Shown in pieces: positions 9,006 to 15,920 of a stretch of DNA of 39,675 bases. The translations under genes were made by a program, and so were the position numbers. The stretch is from an uncultured Candidatus Melainabacteria bacterium (GTDB lineage Bacteria; Cyanobacteriota; Vampirovibrionia; Gastranaerophilales; Gastranaerophilaceae): assembly GCA_934717895.1 (NCBI GenBank), contig CAKUZO010000007.1:1-39675 (forward strand). The letters run 5' to 3'. Position 1 is the first letter of the stretch, and every line of letters starts with the position of its first letter. The notes below the pieces were generated by a model. That model saw nothing but the letters and a program-made list of their open reading frames with translations, was not told the origin of the DNA and searched no databases.

Positions 9006-10031
9006 ATGGCAATACAAGGATTTGATTACAAAGGGTTCGCCCAAAATTTAGCACAACAAGCGTTGGAACTTATTCCGCCTGATTTTAATGACAATCAGAA
9101 GAATTATGTTGCAAATACATTGCTGAATTTTGCAACAGTTGCTGGTCAAGCCCTGTATGAAGATGAGTCATTAGGTTTTAATCTTGATCAGGCTGTGATG
9201 ATTACGCAAATCATTGCAGAATGGTCGTTCCATAAGTCGGTAGATTTGATTAGATCCGGAATTCCGCAACAGTATTGGGATCAGATTATGCAAAAAATTG
9301 CATACACGATTTTTGAAGTTGCGAAGAACGGATTTCATCAAAATATCCCGCAAGATCAATGTTTGCAATTGATAGAACATCACGTTAAAAAAACTTGGAT
9401 TGATTGTATAGAAGAATTAAAGGATAAAAATCTGATTGATGAAGGCTTAAAAGAGCAAGCAGAAAATCAGTCTAATATAGATGCGATGATGCAACAACAA
9501 GTTGAAGCCGAGCAGCAAGCGCAAGCTGTTCAGCAGCAACAAGCTCCAATTCCACAGGGTGGGGGAATCCCGCAACAAAGTGGAGGAGTGCCAACAAGTA
9601 CAATGGCTCCTCTTGGTGCAGATGCAAAGGTTTTAAAACTTGCTACTTTGGCAATGTTGTTTAGAAAAATGCGTCAGGAAAGAGTTCAAACAATTCTTAA
9701 CAAATTCAACCCTAATGATGCGGATACAGTTATAAAGTTTATGGGAATGCCAGATTTGGAATCTAAGGTTGATCCAAATACGGCAATAAGATGTTTGCAA
9801 GAGATTAAGACAAATCTGCCGACTGCGGGTGCAAATGTTACGCCAAGTAAAGTTCTTGCAAAAATTCAAAATGTTTCGCAATATTTAGACAGATCTCAAA
9901 TTGAACAAGTGTTAAGCCCTGAAAGACCGCGTGTGAAACGATTTGTGTTTAGTGCTCTGGAAGGAGATTATTACGAAATGCCACCAAAAGTTGCAAATAT
10001 TATTGCCACACACCTTGAAGATAGTGTATAA
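9006..10031 (+). CDS. Divergent FliG-like protein (switch-complex position, torque domain not evident)
   Basis: 341 residues between fliF and fliH, the place of fliG. Residues 1-155 are an all-helical domain I do not recognise (for example DFNDNQKNYVANTLLNFATV, VMITQIIAEWSFHKSVDLIR). A Gln/Pro/Gly linker follows (about 160-200). The last 135 residues resemble the FliG middle domain: RQERVQTILNKFNPNDADTV recalls the 'HPQ..A.IL..L....A..I' helix of FliG, and TPSKVLAKIQNVSQYLDRSQ plus the SPERPRVKRFVFSALEG segment recall the 'A.IIN......LA..I...MF.FEDL' part. It then ends after about 25 residues, so the C-terminal charged torque-helix domain is not evident. No ribosome-binding site precedes the ATG, because repeat A4 occupies that position. 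Assignment rests on gene order plus weak similarity. Confidence 0.6.
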   Translation: MAIQGFDYKGFAQNLAQQALELIPPDFNDNQKNYVANTLLNFATVAGQALYEDESLGFNLDQAVMITQIIAEWSFHKSVDLIRSGIPQQYWDQIMQKIAYTIFEVAKNGFHQNIPQDQCLQLIEHHVKKTWIDCIEELKDKNLIDEGLKEQAENQSNIDAMMQQQVEAEQQAQAVQQQQAPIPQGGGIPQQSGGVPTSTMAPLGADAKVLKLATLAMLFRKMRQERVQTILNKFNPNDADTVIKFMGMPDLESKVDPNTAIRCLQEIKTNLPTAGANVTPSKVLAKIQNVSQYLDRSQIEQVLSPERPRVKRFVFSALEGDYYEMPPKVANIIATHLEDSV

Positions 10032-10042
10032 TAATATTAATC

Positions 10043-10750
10043 ATGATTATAAAGAAAAAATCTAAGGTAGAAGAAAAGACTCCACAAACTCAATTACAAG
10101 AAAAGGTTGTTGAAAACGAGCCTGAAATCAAGGTTGATGAGGATACGATAGACCTTTTTAATCTTGATAATATAGACTTTAAACAGCGTCAGGAACGTCG
10201 TCGTGGTGATAGAAGAAGAGGGTTTCGAAGAATTGATGACAGAAACCTGATTTCTCGTGCAAGAGAAGAAGCTCAAAGTATTAAAGAAGCTGCGGCAAAA
10301 GAGGGTTATCAAGAAGGTTTGGAGCAAGCAAAAGACGATATTGCAGAGGTTCGTAATGCTATAACTTCGTTTTTGGGTGCAAAACAGGCTGTTTTTGATG
10401 CAATTTCTTCTGATATCTTAGAGATAAGTGTTGAAATCGCTCAAAAAATTATTAAGAAAGAATTGCAACAAGATCCAAATGCAATATTAGATAATATTTT
10501 GGCGGTTTTGAAAGGTTTGTCGAAAGACGAAACTAAAATTACATTGAGGGTAAATCCTGCTCAGGTATCCCTTTTGAAATCAGAGATTCCGAACATATTG
10601 TCAGAAGCCGGTTTAGATGCTAAAATTCTGATAGTACCGGACGAAACGATAATGGAAGGCGGTTGTGTTGTCACAACCAACAACGGTGTAATAGATGCAA
10701 CAATTGAAACCCAATTGGCAGTAATAAGTGAGGCTTTGAGAGAAATTTAA
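10043..10750 (+). CDS. fliH: Flagellar export ATPase regulator FliH
   Basis: 235 residues. FliH (stator-like, SctL family) holds the export ATPase FliI and links it to the C-ring. The N-terminal 70 residues are charged, with an Arg-rich stretch (RRRGDRRRGFRRIDDRN). A helix with small-residue periodicity follows (REEAQSIKEAAAKEGYQEGL, the family's EGY..G motif). The C-terminal domain (about 110-235) carries IAQKIIKKEL, TLRVNPAQVSLLKSEI and GGCVVTTNNGVIDATIETQL, all typical of FliH. It starts 11 bases after the FliG-like gene and its TAA overlaps the flhA ATG by one base (TAATG). Its partner fliI is not next to it, unlike in most flagellar operons. Confidence 0.88.
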   Translation: MIIKKKSKVEEKTPQTQLQEKVVENEPEIKVDEDTIDLFNLDNIDFKQRQERRRGDRRRGFRRIDDRNLISRAREEAQSIKEAAAKEGYQEGLEQAKDDIAEVRNAITSFLGAKQAVFDAISSDILEISVEIAQKIIKKELQQDPNAILDNILAVLKGLSKDETKITLRVNPAQVSLLKSEIPNILSEAGLDAKILIVPDETIMEGGCVVTTNNGVIDATIETQLAVISEALREI

Positions 10751-12852
10751 TGGCACAAGAACAAGCCCAACAACAAGGCGGCGGAGGAACAAATTTAAGT
10801 GAAATCTTTATGGCAATATTCGTACTATTGCTTATTGTTCTGTTGCTTTGCGAATTGCCAAACTGGATTATTAATATTTGTATCTGTTTGAATATTACGC
10901 TTGGCGTCGTTTTGCTGATGATTTCTTTGTATGTAAAGAAAACCCTAGAACTTGCTTCTTTCCCGTCAATTATTCTTATCGGAACGATGTTCAGACTTGT
11001 TCTTTCTATCGCTTCTACGAGGTTGATTTTGTCAAAAGGTGAGGCGGGTGAAGTTATTCACGCATTCGGTACATTCGTTACCGGTGGTAATATGATTGTT
11101 GGTGGTGTAATCTTCCTTATCATTACGGTTGTTCAGTTCATGGTAATTACAAAAGGTGCTGAACGTATCGCCGAAGTTGCTGCCAGATTTGCCTTAGATG
11201 CTATGCCAGGTAAACAAATGACTATTGACGCGGACTTTAACGCCGGTTTGATTTCGCCGGAAGAGGCAACGAAAAAACGTGAAGACTTGCAAAGAGAATC
11301 AAACCTTTTTGGTAGTATGGACGGTGCCATGAAGTTCGTAAAAGGGGATACGATTGCCGGTATTATTATCGTTTTGATTAACATTATCGGTGGGTTGTGT
11401 ATCGGTTGTATTATGAACCAAATGCCTGTTGCAGATGCTGTTTCCAAATATACAATCTTGACAATCGGTGATGGTTTGGCATCTCAGTTACCTTCTCTTT
11501 TGATGTCAATTGCAGCCGGTGTATTTATGACTCGTTCTTCTGCTGCAAACTCCTTAGGTACAGATGTTACGGCACAAATTGTCAGCAAACCGAATGCTCT
11601 TTTCTTGGCTGCAAGTTTCTTGATATTATTAGCATTAACTGGACACTGGACAGGGTTGCCTTGGTTGCCGTTTACGTTATTTGCTGTCGGATTGTTTGTT
11701 GCAGGGTTCTCTACTTTGATTAACGCTGACGTTCAATCACAATTGGGACAATTAGAAAATGTTCGTCAAAACATGCAAGATTTGGTAAACCCAAACCGTA
11801 TGTACGAGCGTTTGGGTGTTGATGTTTTAAGCTTGCAAGTTGGTTCTAACTTGCTTGTAATTGCCGATCCGGATCAGGAAGGTCAATTGCTTGCAAAAAT
11901 TGCTGCTTTACGTCAGAGAGTTACAGATGAATTAGGTTATATTTTACCGAACATAAGAATTATGGATTCATCTGCACTTGATGCAAATGAATATATGATT
12001 TCTATTCGTGGAAACACTGTTGCAACAGGGTACGTTTACCCTGGGAAATTGATGGTAATTGCGGATCAGTGGGACGCTATGAAAAAAGATGTTCCGCAAG
12101 ATGCGATTATCGGTATTGATCCGACTTATCAGACTCAGGCTTATTGGATTTCGCCGGAAGATGCAAAAACTGCTCGTTCTGTTACTGCCGTTGATTCAAC
12201 AGACGTTATTGTTACACACTTGCAAGAATGTGTAAGAAAACACGTTGATGAGGTTATGACAAAAACTGACGTGCTTAAACTTATGGAACTTGTTCGCTCG
12301 CAAGACCCTACGTTGGTTAACGACCTTGTTCCGACAATTATTTCTACAAGTGATTTGAGAAAAATATTTGTAAACCTTATCAGAGAGAAGGTTTCAATCA
12401 AAGATATTATCTTTGTATTTGAAAGACTTTGCGACTACGCAAGATTTTCAAAAGAACCTGATATCCTATCAGAACGTTTGAGAGCAGCATTGGGACGTCA
12501 GATATGCCTTGCAAATGTTGGTGATGACAAGGTTTTGTATGCGTTGACACTTTCTCCTGAGTGGGAAAAAATCCTTGATGACAGTTGCCAAAGAACTGAG
12601 CTTGGTACAATGTTCTTGCTTAATCCGATGCAGGTGCAAGAGTTGATTGAAACTACTGCTACGACCTTGATGAGAGCACATCAGGCATGCGGGCAACAGC
12701 CTGTAATCTTGTGTTCGCCAAGAATTAGATTGCCGCTTTATCAGCTTTTGGAACGCCATATTCCGACTATTGTTGTAATTTCTTATTCAGAATTGATCAC
12801 GGATATTAAAGTTGAGGCAATTGATAGTATTGGTGAGGCTTACGCTGAGTAG
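10750..12852 (+). CDS. flhA: Flagellar type III export gate protein FlhA
   Basis: 700 residues, normal length. FlhA is the inner-membrane export-gate ring that uses the proton motive force and docks chaperone-substrate pairs. About eight membrane helices lie in residues 18-325. The cytoplasmic FHIPEP signature is complete around residues 134-170 (TKGAERIAEVAARFALDAMP, then IDADFNAG), followed by FVKGDTIAGIIIVLINIIGG. The cytosolic domain (about 330-700) has the linker and subdomains expected, with LGVDVLSLQVGSNLL near its start. The N-terminal 14 residues are Gln/Gly-rich. Translation is coupled to fliH. yidD follows by 25 bases. FliE in the same cluster favours FlhA over the injectisome SctV. 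Confidence 0.96.
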   Translation: MAQEQAQQQGGGGTNLSEIFMAIFVLLLIVLLLCELPNWIINICICLNITLGVVLLMISLYVKKTLELASFPSIILIGTMFRLVLSIASTRLILSKGEAGEVIHAFGTFVTGGNMIVGGVIFLIITVVQFMVITKGAERIAEVAARFALDAMPGKQMTIDADFNAGLISPEEATKKREDLQRESNLFGSMDGAMKFVKGDTIAGIIIVLINIIGGLCIGCIMNQMPVADAVSKYTILTIGDGLASQLPSLLMSIAAGVFMTRSSAANSLGTDVTAQIVSKPNALFLAASFLILLALTGHWTGLPWLPFTLFAVGLFVAGFSTLINADVQSQLGQLENVRQNMQDLVNPNRMYERLGVDVLSLQVGSNLLVIADPDQEGQLLAKIAALRQRVTDELGYILPNIRIMDSSALDANEYMISIRGNTVATGYVYPGKLMVIADQWDAMKKDVPQDAIIGIDPTYQTQAYWISPEDAKTARSVTAVDSTDVIVTHLQECVRKHVDEVMTKTDVLKLMELVRSQDPTLVNDLVPTIISTSDLRKIFVNLIREKVSIKDIIFVFERLCDYARFSKEPDILSERLRAALGRQICLANVGDDKVLYALTLSPEWEKILDDSCQRTELGTMFLLNPMQVQELIETTATTLMRAHQACGQQPVILCSPRIRLPLYQLLERHIPTIVVISYSELITDIKVEAIDSIGEAYAE

Positions 12853-12877
12853 GTTTAATAGCGTTTGAGGCTTTAAT

Positions 12878-13084
12878 ATGAAAAAGTTGATATTATTTTT
12901 AATTTCAGTTTATCAAAAAATTTCAAAGCATACGCCGGCGGTGTGTAGGTTTTATCCGACGTGTTCTGAATATACAAGGCAAGCGATTGTGAAATATGGG
13001 GTTTTGAAAGGCGGTTGGCTCGGGGTAAAACGAATTTGCAGATGCCACCCGGGAAACGACGGGGGTTACGATCCGGTGCCATAG
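12878..13084 (+). CDS. yidD: Membrane protein insertion efficiency factor YidD
   Basis: 68 residues, normal length. The family signature is complete: an N-terminal amphipathic/hydrophobic helix ([12 protein letters not shown]), then [29 protein letters not shown] and the ending GGYDPVP. YidD helps YidC insert inner-membrane proteins and is usually beside rnpA-yidC; here it sits alone after flhA, 25 bases downstream, possibly on the same transcript. The ribosome-binding site is weak (TTGAGG at long spacing). Confidence 0.94.
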   Translation: MKKLILFLISVYQKISKHTPAVCRFYPTCSEYTRQAIVKYGVLKGGWLGVKRICRCHPGNDGGYDPVP

Positions 13085-13110
13085 TTTATGGGTTTATTGT
13101 CTTTAAAATT

Positions 13111-13138
13111 TTGAAAAGTTCTGTATTTATACTATAAT
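13111..13138 (+). promoter_or_regulatory. Sigma-70-type promoter of the DUF475/TerC gene
   Basis: TTGAAA (13111-13116), 16 bases, TATAAT (13133-13138). Transcription would start near 13145, giving a leader of about 17 bases with the strong ribosome-binding site AAGGAGAG. This is the best full -35/-10 pair in the window. Confidence 0.7.
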
Positions 13139-13161
13139 AAATCCAGAATAAGGAGAGAATA

Positions 13162-14247
13162 ATGTTAGAATATTTCATCGGATCATATATCGTAACGGCA
13201 GTTGGCTTGATTGGCGCTTATTTATGGGGCGAACACGTTCACAGCGGAACAGGGCTTGCGTGCGTTTTCATCGCTCTTGTATTGGGAATTCTTGAAATCA
13301 GTTTGTCGTTTGATAACGCGGTTGTCAATGCTATGAAACTTGAAAAAATGTCACACAAATGGCGAATGAGATTTTTGACTTGGGGCATTATTATTGCTGT
13401 ATTTGGTATGAGATTTTTATTCCCAATTCTTGTTGTTTCAATTTTTGCAAAGTTAAGTATGTTGGAAGTCGCAAATATTGCGCTTACAAATGCTGATAAA
13501 TATGCTTATTACTTGCACCAAACTCACGCGCCTATCGTGACTTTTGGCGGAATGTTTTTGGTAATGTTATTCTTGAATTACTTCTTTGATCACCAAAAAG
13601 ATGTTCATTGGATTAAATGGATTGAAGCCCCGTTGTCACATCTTGATCATATCAAGGGAATTGAAATTGTAATTTCTTTATTTATGCTTTTAGCGACTCA
13701 AAATTTCGTGCCGGCAGAACAAAAAGTTCATGTAATGATTGCAGGAATTTCAGGTATAATAACATATTTGATGATTGATGGTTTTACTCATTATCTAGAA
13801 AGACACGAGGAAATGCGACTTGCAAAATGTGCAACTGGTGCGGTTGGTTGTACTGGTTTGGTAAGCTTTTTGTATCTTGAATTGATTGATGCTTCATTCT
13901 CTCTTGACGGGGTTTTGGGAGCATTTGCGTTAAGTAAAGATATTATCATTATTTCAATCGGGCTTGCAATCGGAGCTATGTTTGTTCGTTCGTTGACGAT
14001 TATGCTTGTTGAGAAAAAGACTTTAAAACAGTTTTTGTACCTTGAACATGGTGCACACTGGGCAATCGGTGCTTTGGCTTGTTTAATGCTTGTGTCTACT
14101 GTCAAGGAAATTCCGGAAATCGTAACAGGTGGAATTGGGCTAGGCTTTATTTTAGCGGCACTTGCTTCTTCTATTTTGCACAATAAAAAACAAGAAAGAC
14201 TTTTGGCAGAAGAAAAATTAGAAGGACAAACGGAAGAAAATGCTTAA
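13162..14247 (+). CDS. DUF475 / TerC-type integral membrane protein
   Basis: 361 residues with about nine hydrophobic helices. Two inverted-topology halves each carry an acidic membrane motif: LEISLSFDNAVVNA (about residues 45-58) and ELIDASFSLDGVLGAFALS (about 236-254). These paired 'E..SLSFDN' and 'E..DASFSLD' motifs mark the TerC/DUF475 group of the LysE-like superfamily. TerC-type proteins are linked to tellurite resistance and to manganese or other metal-ion export; the substrate of DUF475 members is not settled. Good promoter and ribosome-binding site upstream. Its C-terminal tail is Glu-rich and overlaps the next gene by 8 bases, so the GT2 gene is co-transcribed. Confidence 0.85.
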   Translation: MLEYFIGSYIVTAVGLIGAYLWGEHVHSGTGLACVFIALVLGILEISLSFDNAVVNAMKLEKMSHKWRMRFLTWGIIIAVFGMRFLFPILVVSIFAKLSMLEVANIALTNADKYAYYLHQTHAPIVTFGGMFLVMLFLNYFFDHQKDVHWIKWIEAPLSHLDHIKGIEIVISLFMLLATQNFVPAEQKVHVMIAGISGIITYLMIDGFTHYLERHEEMRLAKCATGAVGCTGLVSFLYLELIDASFSLDGVLGAFALSKDIIIISIGLAIGAMFVRSLTIMLVEKKTLKQFLYLEHGAHWAIGALACLMLVSTVKEIPEIVTGGIGLGFILAALASSILHNKKQERLLAEEKLEGQTEENA

Positions 14248-15136
14248 ACTTCCTCAAATAACATTCGTTGTAACGTCTTACAATTACGAAAAATATATTT
14301 TGAAAACGCTTGAAAGCATTAAAAATCAAAGCTATAAAGACTTTGAAATTATTGTAGTTGACGATTGTTCTAGTGATAATTCGTGCGAGGTTGTTGAAAA
14401 TTTTATTGCCGAAAATCAAGACCTTAAAATTACTCTAATCAGACAGGAACGCAATCAGGGACAGCTCGCTGCGATGTTTAGAGGCTTGAAAGTCGCTCAG
14501 GGAGAGTTCGTTTGCTTTGTGGACAGTGATGATGTTTTATTGACAGATTATGCAAAAGTGCATTTGAGCGTGCATCTTGAAACATCTGTTGCGTTTACGT
14601 CTTGCAAAATTGTGGAAATTGGCGAAAATGACGAAGTTCATACATTGAATTCAATTTCTTCTCCGAAATTTAAGTCGACTGAAAAATTGGTACGCTTAAA
14701 AAATGATATTGCAGGAATTGACGAACTTTTCGGAGATGTAGAATATAAAGTTTTAAAAAACAAGTGTTTTGGTGGTTGGTATTGGGCGCCAAATAGCTCT
14801 GCAATGTTCAGAAAGTCGGCAATAGAGATGCTTTTGGATTATAAAAGAGTTGAGGAATGGAAGATTTGTCCTGATAAATTTGTGTTTAATTTCGCACAAC
14901 TTATTGGTGGGTCTGCGCTAATAAATATGCCACTTGTTGGTTATAGAAGGCATTCCGCAAATGCCGGAAACTGTACGCTAGTGACGGGTGACAAGAGGTT
15001 GCATAGCGATTATATAACCAAAATTAATATTAAAAATAACCTTAAAATCAGACCCGAAACCATAAGTTTTTTGTGGCAAGAACGCAAAAAATTGGGGTGG
15101 AGAACATTTTTAAGATTGTGTTTGAAGGTGATTTAG
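14240..15136 (+). CDS. Family 2 glycosyltransferase
   Basis: 298 residues, cytosolic GT-A fold. The nucleotide-sugar part is clear: ITFVVTSYNYEKYILKTLES (residues 6-25), EIIVVDDCSSDNS (about 36-48), ERNQGQLAAMFRGLKVA and the metal-binding FVDSDD (about 93-98). A later WYWAPNSSAMFRKSAIE segment fits the acceptor side. The C-terminal third has LVGYRRHSANAG, common in GT2 enzymes of surface polysaccharide synthesis. Donor and acceptor cannot be predicted. It overlaps the DUF475 gene by 8 bases. Octamer repeat B1 lies downstream. Confidence 0.88.
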   Translation: MLKLPQITFVVTSYNYEKYILKTLESIKNQSYKDFEIIVVDDCSSDNSCEVVENFIAENQDLKITLIRQERNQGQLAAMFRGLKVAQGEFVCFVDSDDVLLTDYAKVHLSVHLETSVAFTSCKIVEIGENDEVHTLNSISSPKFKSTEKLVRLKNDIAGIDELFGDVEYKVLKNKCFGGWYWAPNSSAMFRKSAIEMLLDYKRVEEWKICPDKFVFNFAQLIGGSALINMPLVGYRRHSANAGNCTLVTGDKRLHSDYITKINIKNNLKIRPETISFLWQERKKLGWRTFLRLCLKVI

Positions 15137-15205
15137 CTAACGAGTTATTGCTCATTCCGCTATCGTGGCAATTTGACTTCGTGATTTTATAGTAATTGCA
15201 ACGCC

Positions 15206-15270
15206 CCTAGTTATCTGCCTTATCCACTTCTAAAAACCTAGCTGTCTCGCTTCCTAGCTGCTTAGCTGCA
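15206..15270. repeat. Octamer repeat family B, copy B1
   Basis: Degenerate 8-base words in phase: CTAGTTAT at 15207, then CTAGCTGT, CTCGCTTC, CTAGCTGC and TTAGCTGC from 15238 to 15269. The 264-base gap 15137-15400 holds this, further AT-rich sequence containing AGCTAA on both sides, and the promoter of the next gene. A related array is at 22292-22371. Confidence 0.6.
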
Positions 15271-15338
15271 TTTGATACAGACTTCGCATCTTTGCATCTG
15301 GTAGCTAATAACTTTTTAATAAATCCTTTATTCGGGTA

Positions 15339-15367
15339 GTTACAAAATTCAAAAATTGTGCTAATAT
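15339..15367 (+). promoter_or_regulatory. Extended -10 promoter of the OB-fold-like secreted protein
   Basis: GTTACA (15339-15344), 17 bases ending in TGC, then TAATAT (15362-15367). A ribosome-binding site AGAGGAA follows about 20 bases later. Confidence 0.5.
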
Positions 15368-15400
15368 ATTGTTGGAAATAAAATAAGAGGAAAGCTATTT

Positions 15401-15895
15401 ATGAATAAAATAAAAAATTGGTTGTTAATATTGGCGGTTGCTGTTGGAATTAGTGCGTATTCAGGAAGCGCAATTATGGCATATACAGCAGCTCCTATTG
15501 CGACTCAGCAACAACAGCAGACTCCGGGTTATATGTCTGTAAACCCTGTTGATGTCGTTAATCGTCCAAATTTTTATTTGAATAAAAATATTAAAATCAG
15601 AGCGAAATTCGACAAGTTTTCAACTCTTGGACTTGATTACAAGCCTGCAATGAGAAGTTCTGAAAAATATATTTCATTTTTAATTCAAAGACCTGATGTG
15701 CAAAGCCACAATATTCCTTTGTCTGAGATGAAAATATTTATTTCAAGAACCGAGGCAGAAAAACATATTGACTTGAATTCAGGTGATATCGTAGAATTTA
15801 CTGGACGAGTTTTTTCAACCGCATTGGGCGATCCTTGGGTTGATGTAAATAATTTCACTGTAATTAGTACAAAACCAAAAGATGAAAACAAATAA
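15401..15895 (+). CDS. Secreted OB-fold-like protein
   Basis: 164 residues. A signal peptide covers residues 1-27 (hydrophobic WLLILAVAVGI, likely cleavage after SAIMA). A Gln-rich stretch follows, then a compact domain: VVNRPNFYLNKNIKIRAKFD, a middle with ISRTEAEKHI, and NSGDIVEFTGRVFSTALGDP WVDVNNFTVI read as two strands. A 'position the domain, then keep it from being lost: L.NK.I.I.AKF ... GD.VEFTGRV....GDPWV.V' pattern is typical of small OB-folds of the tRNA_anti-like/SIMPL-neighbour kind in bacterial envelopes. Ligand and role unknown. It has its own promoter and AGAGGAA site and lies 25 bases upstream of the GH57 gene, so both may be co-transcribed. Confidence 0.7.
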   Translation: MNKIKNWLLILAVAVGISAYSGSAIMAYTAAPIATQQQQQTPGYMSVNPVDVVNRPNFYLNKNIKIRAKFDKFSTLGLDYKPAMRSSEKYISFLIQRPDVQSHNIPLSEMKIFISRTEAEKHIDLNSGDIVEFTGRVFSTALGDPWVDVNNFTVISTKPKDENK

Positions 15896-15920
15896 AAGAT
15901 TTATACTACGGAGTTAAGAA

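Noticed and set aside
6730..12852. Non-flagellar type III secretion system
   Set aside because: FliE and a FliF with the FliG-binding tail are flagellar. No secretin, needle or translocator gene is present.
13791..14183. 130-codon open frame on the minus strand
   Set aside because: It mirrors the DUF475/TerC-type gene and has no ribosome-binding site or family signal.
15137..15400. tRNA or small RNA gene
   Set aside because: No cloverleaf or conserved RNA fold seen. The region is explained by octamer words and a promoter.
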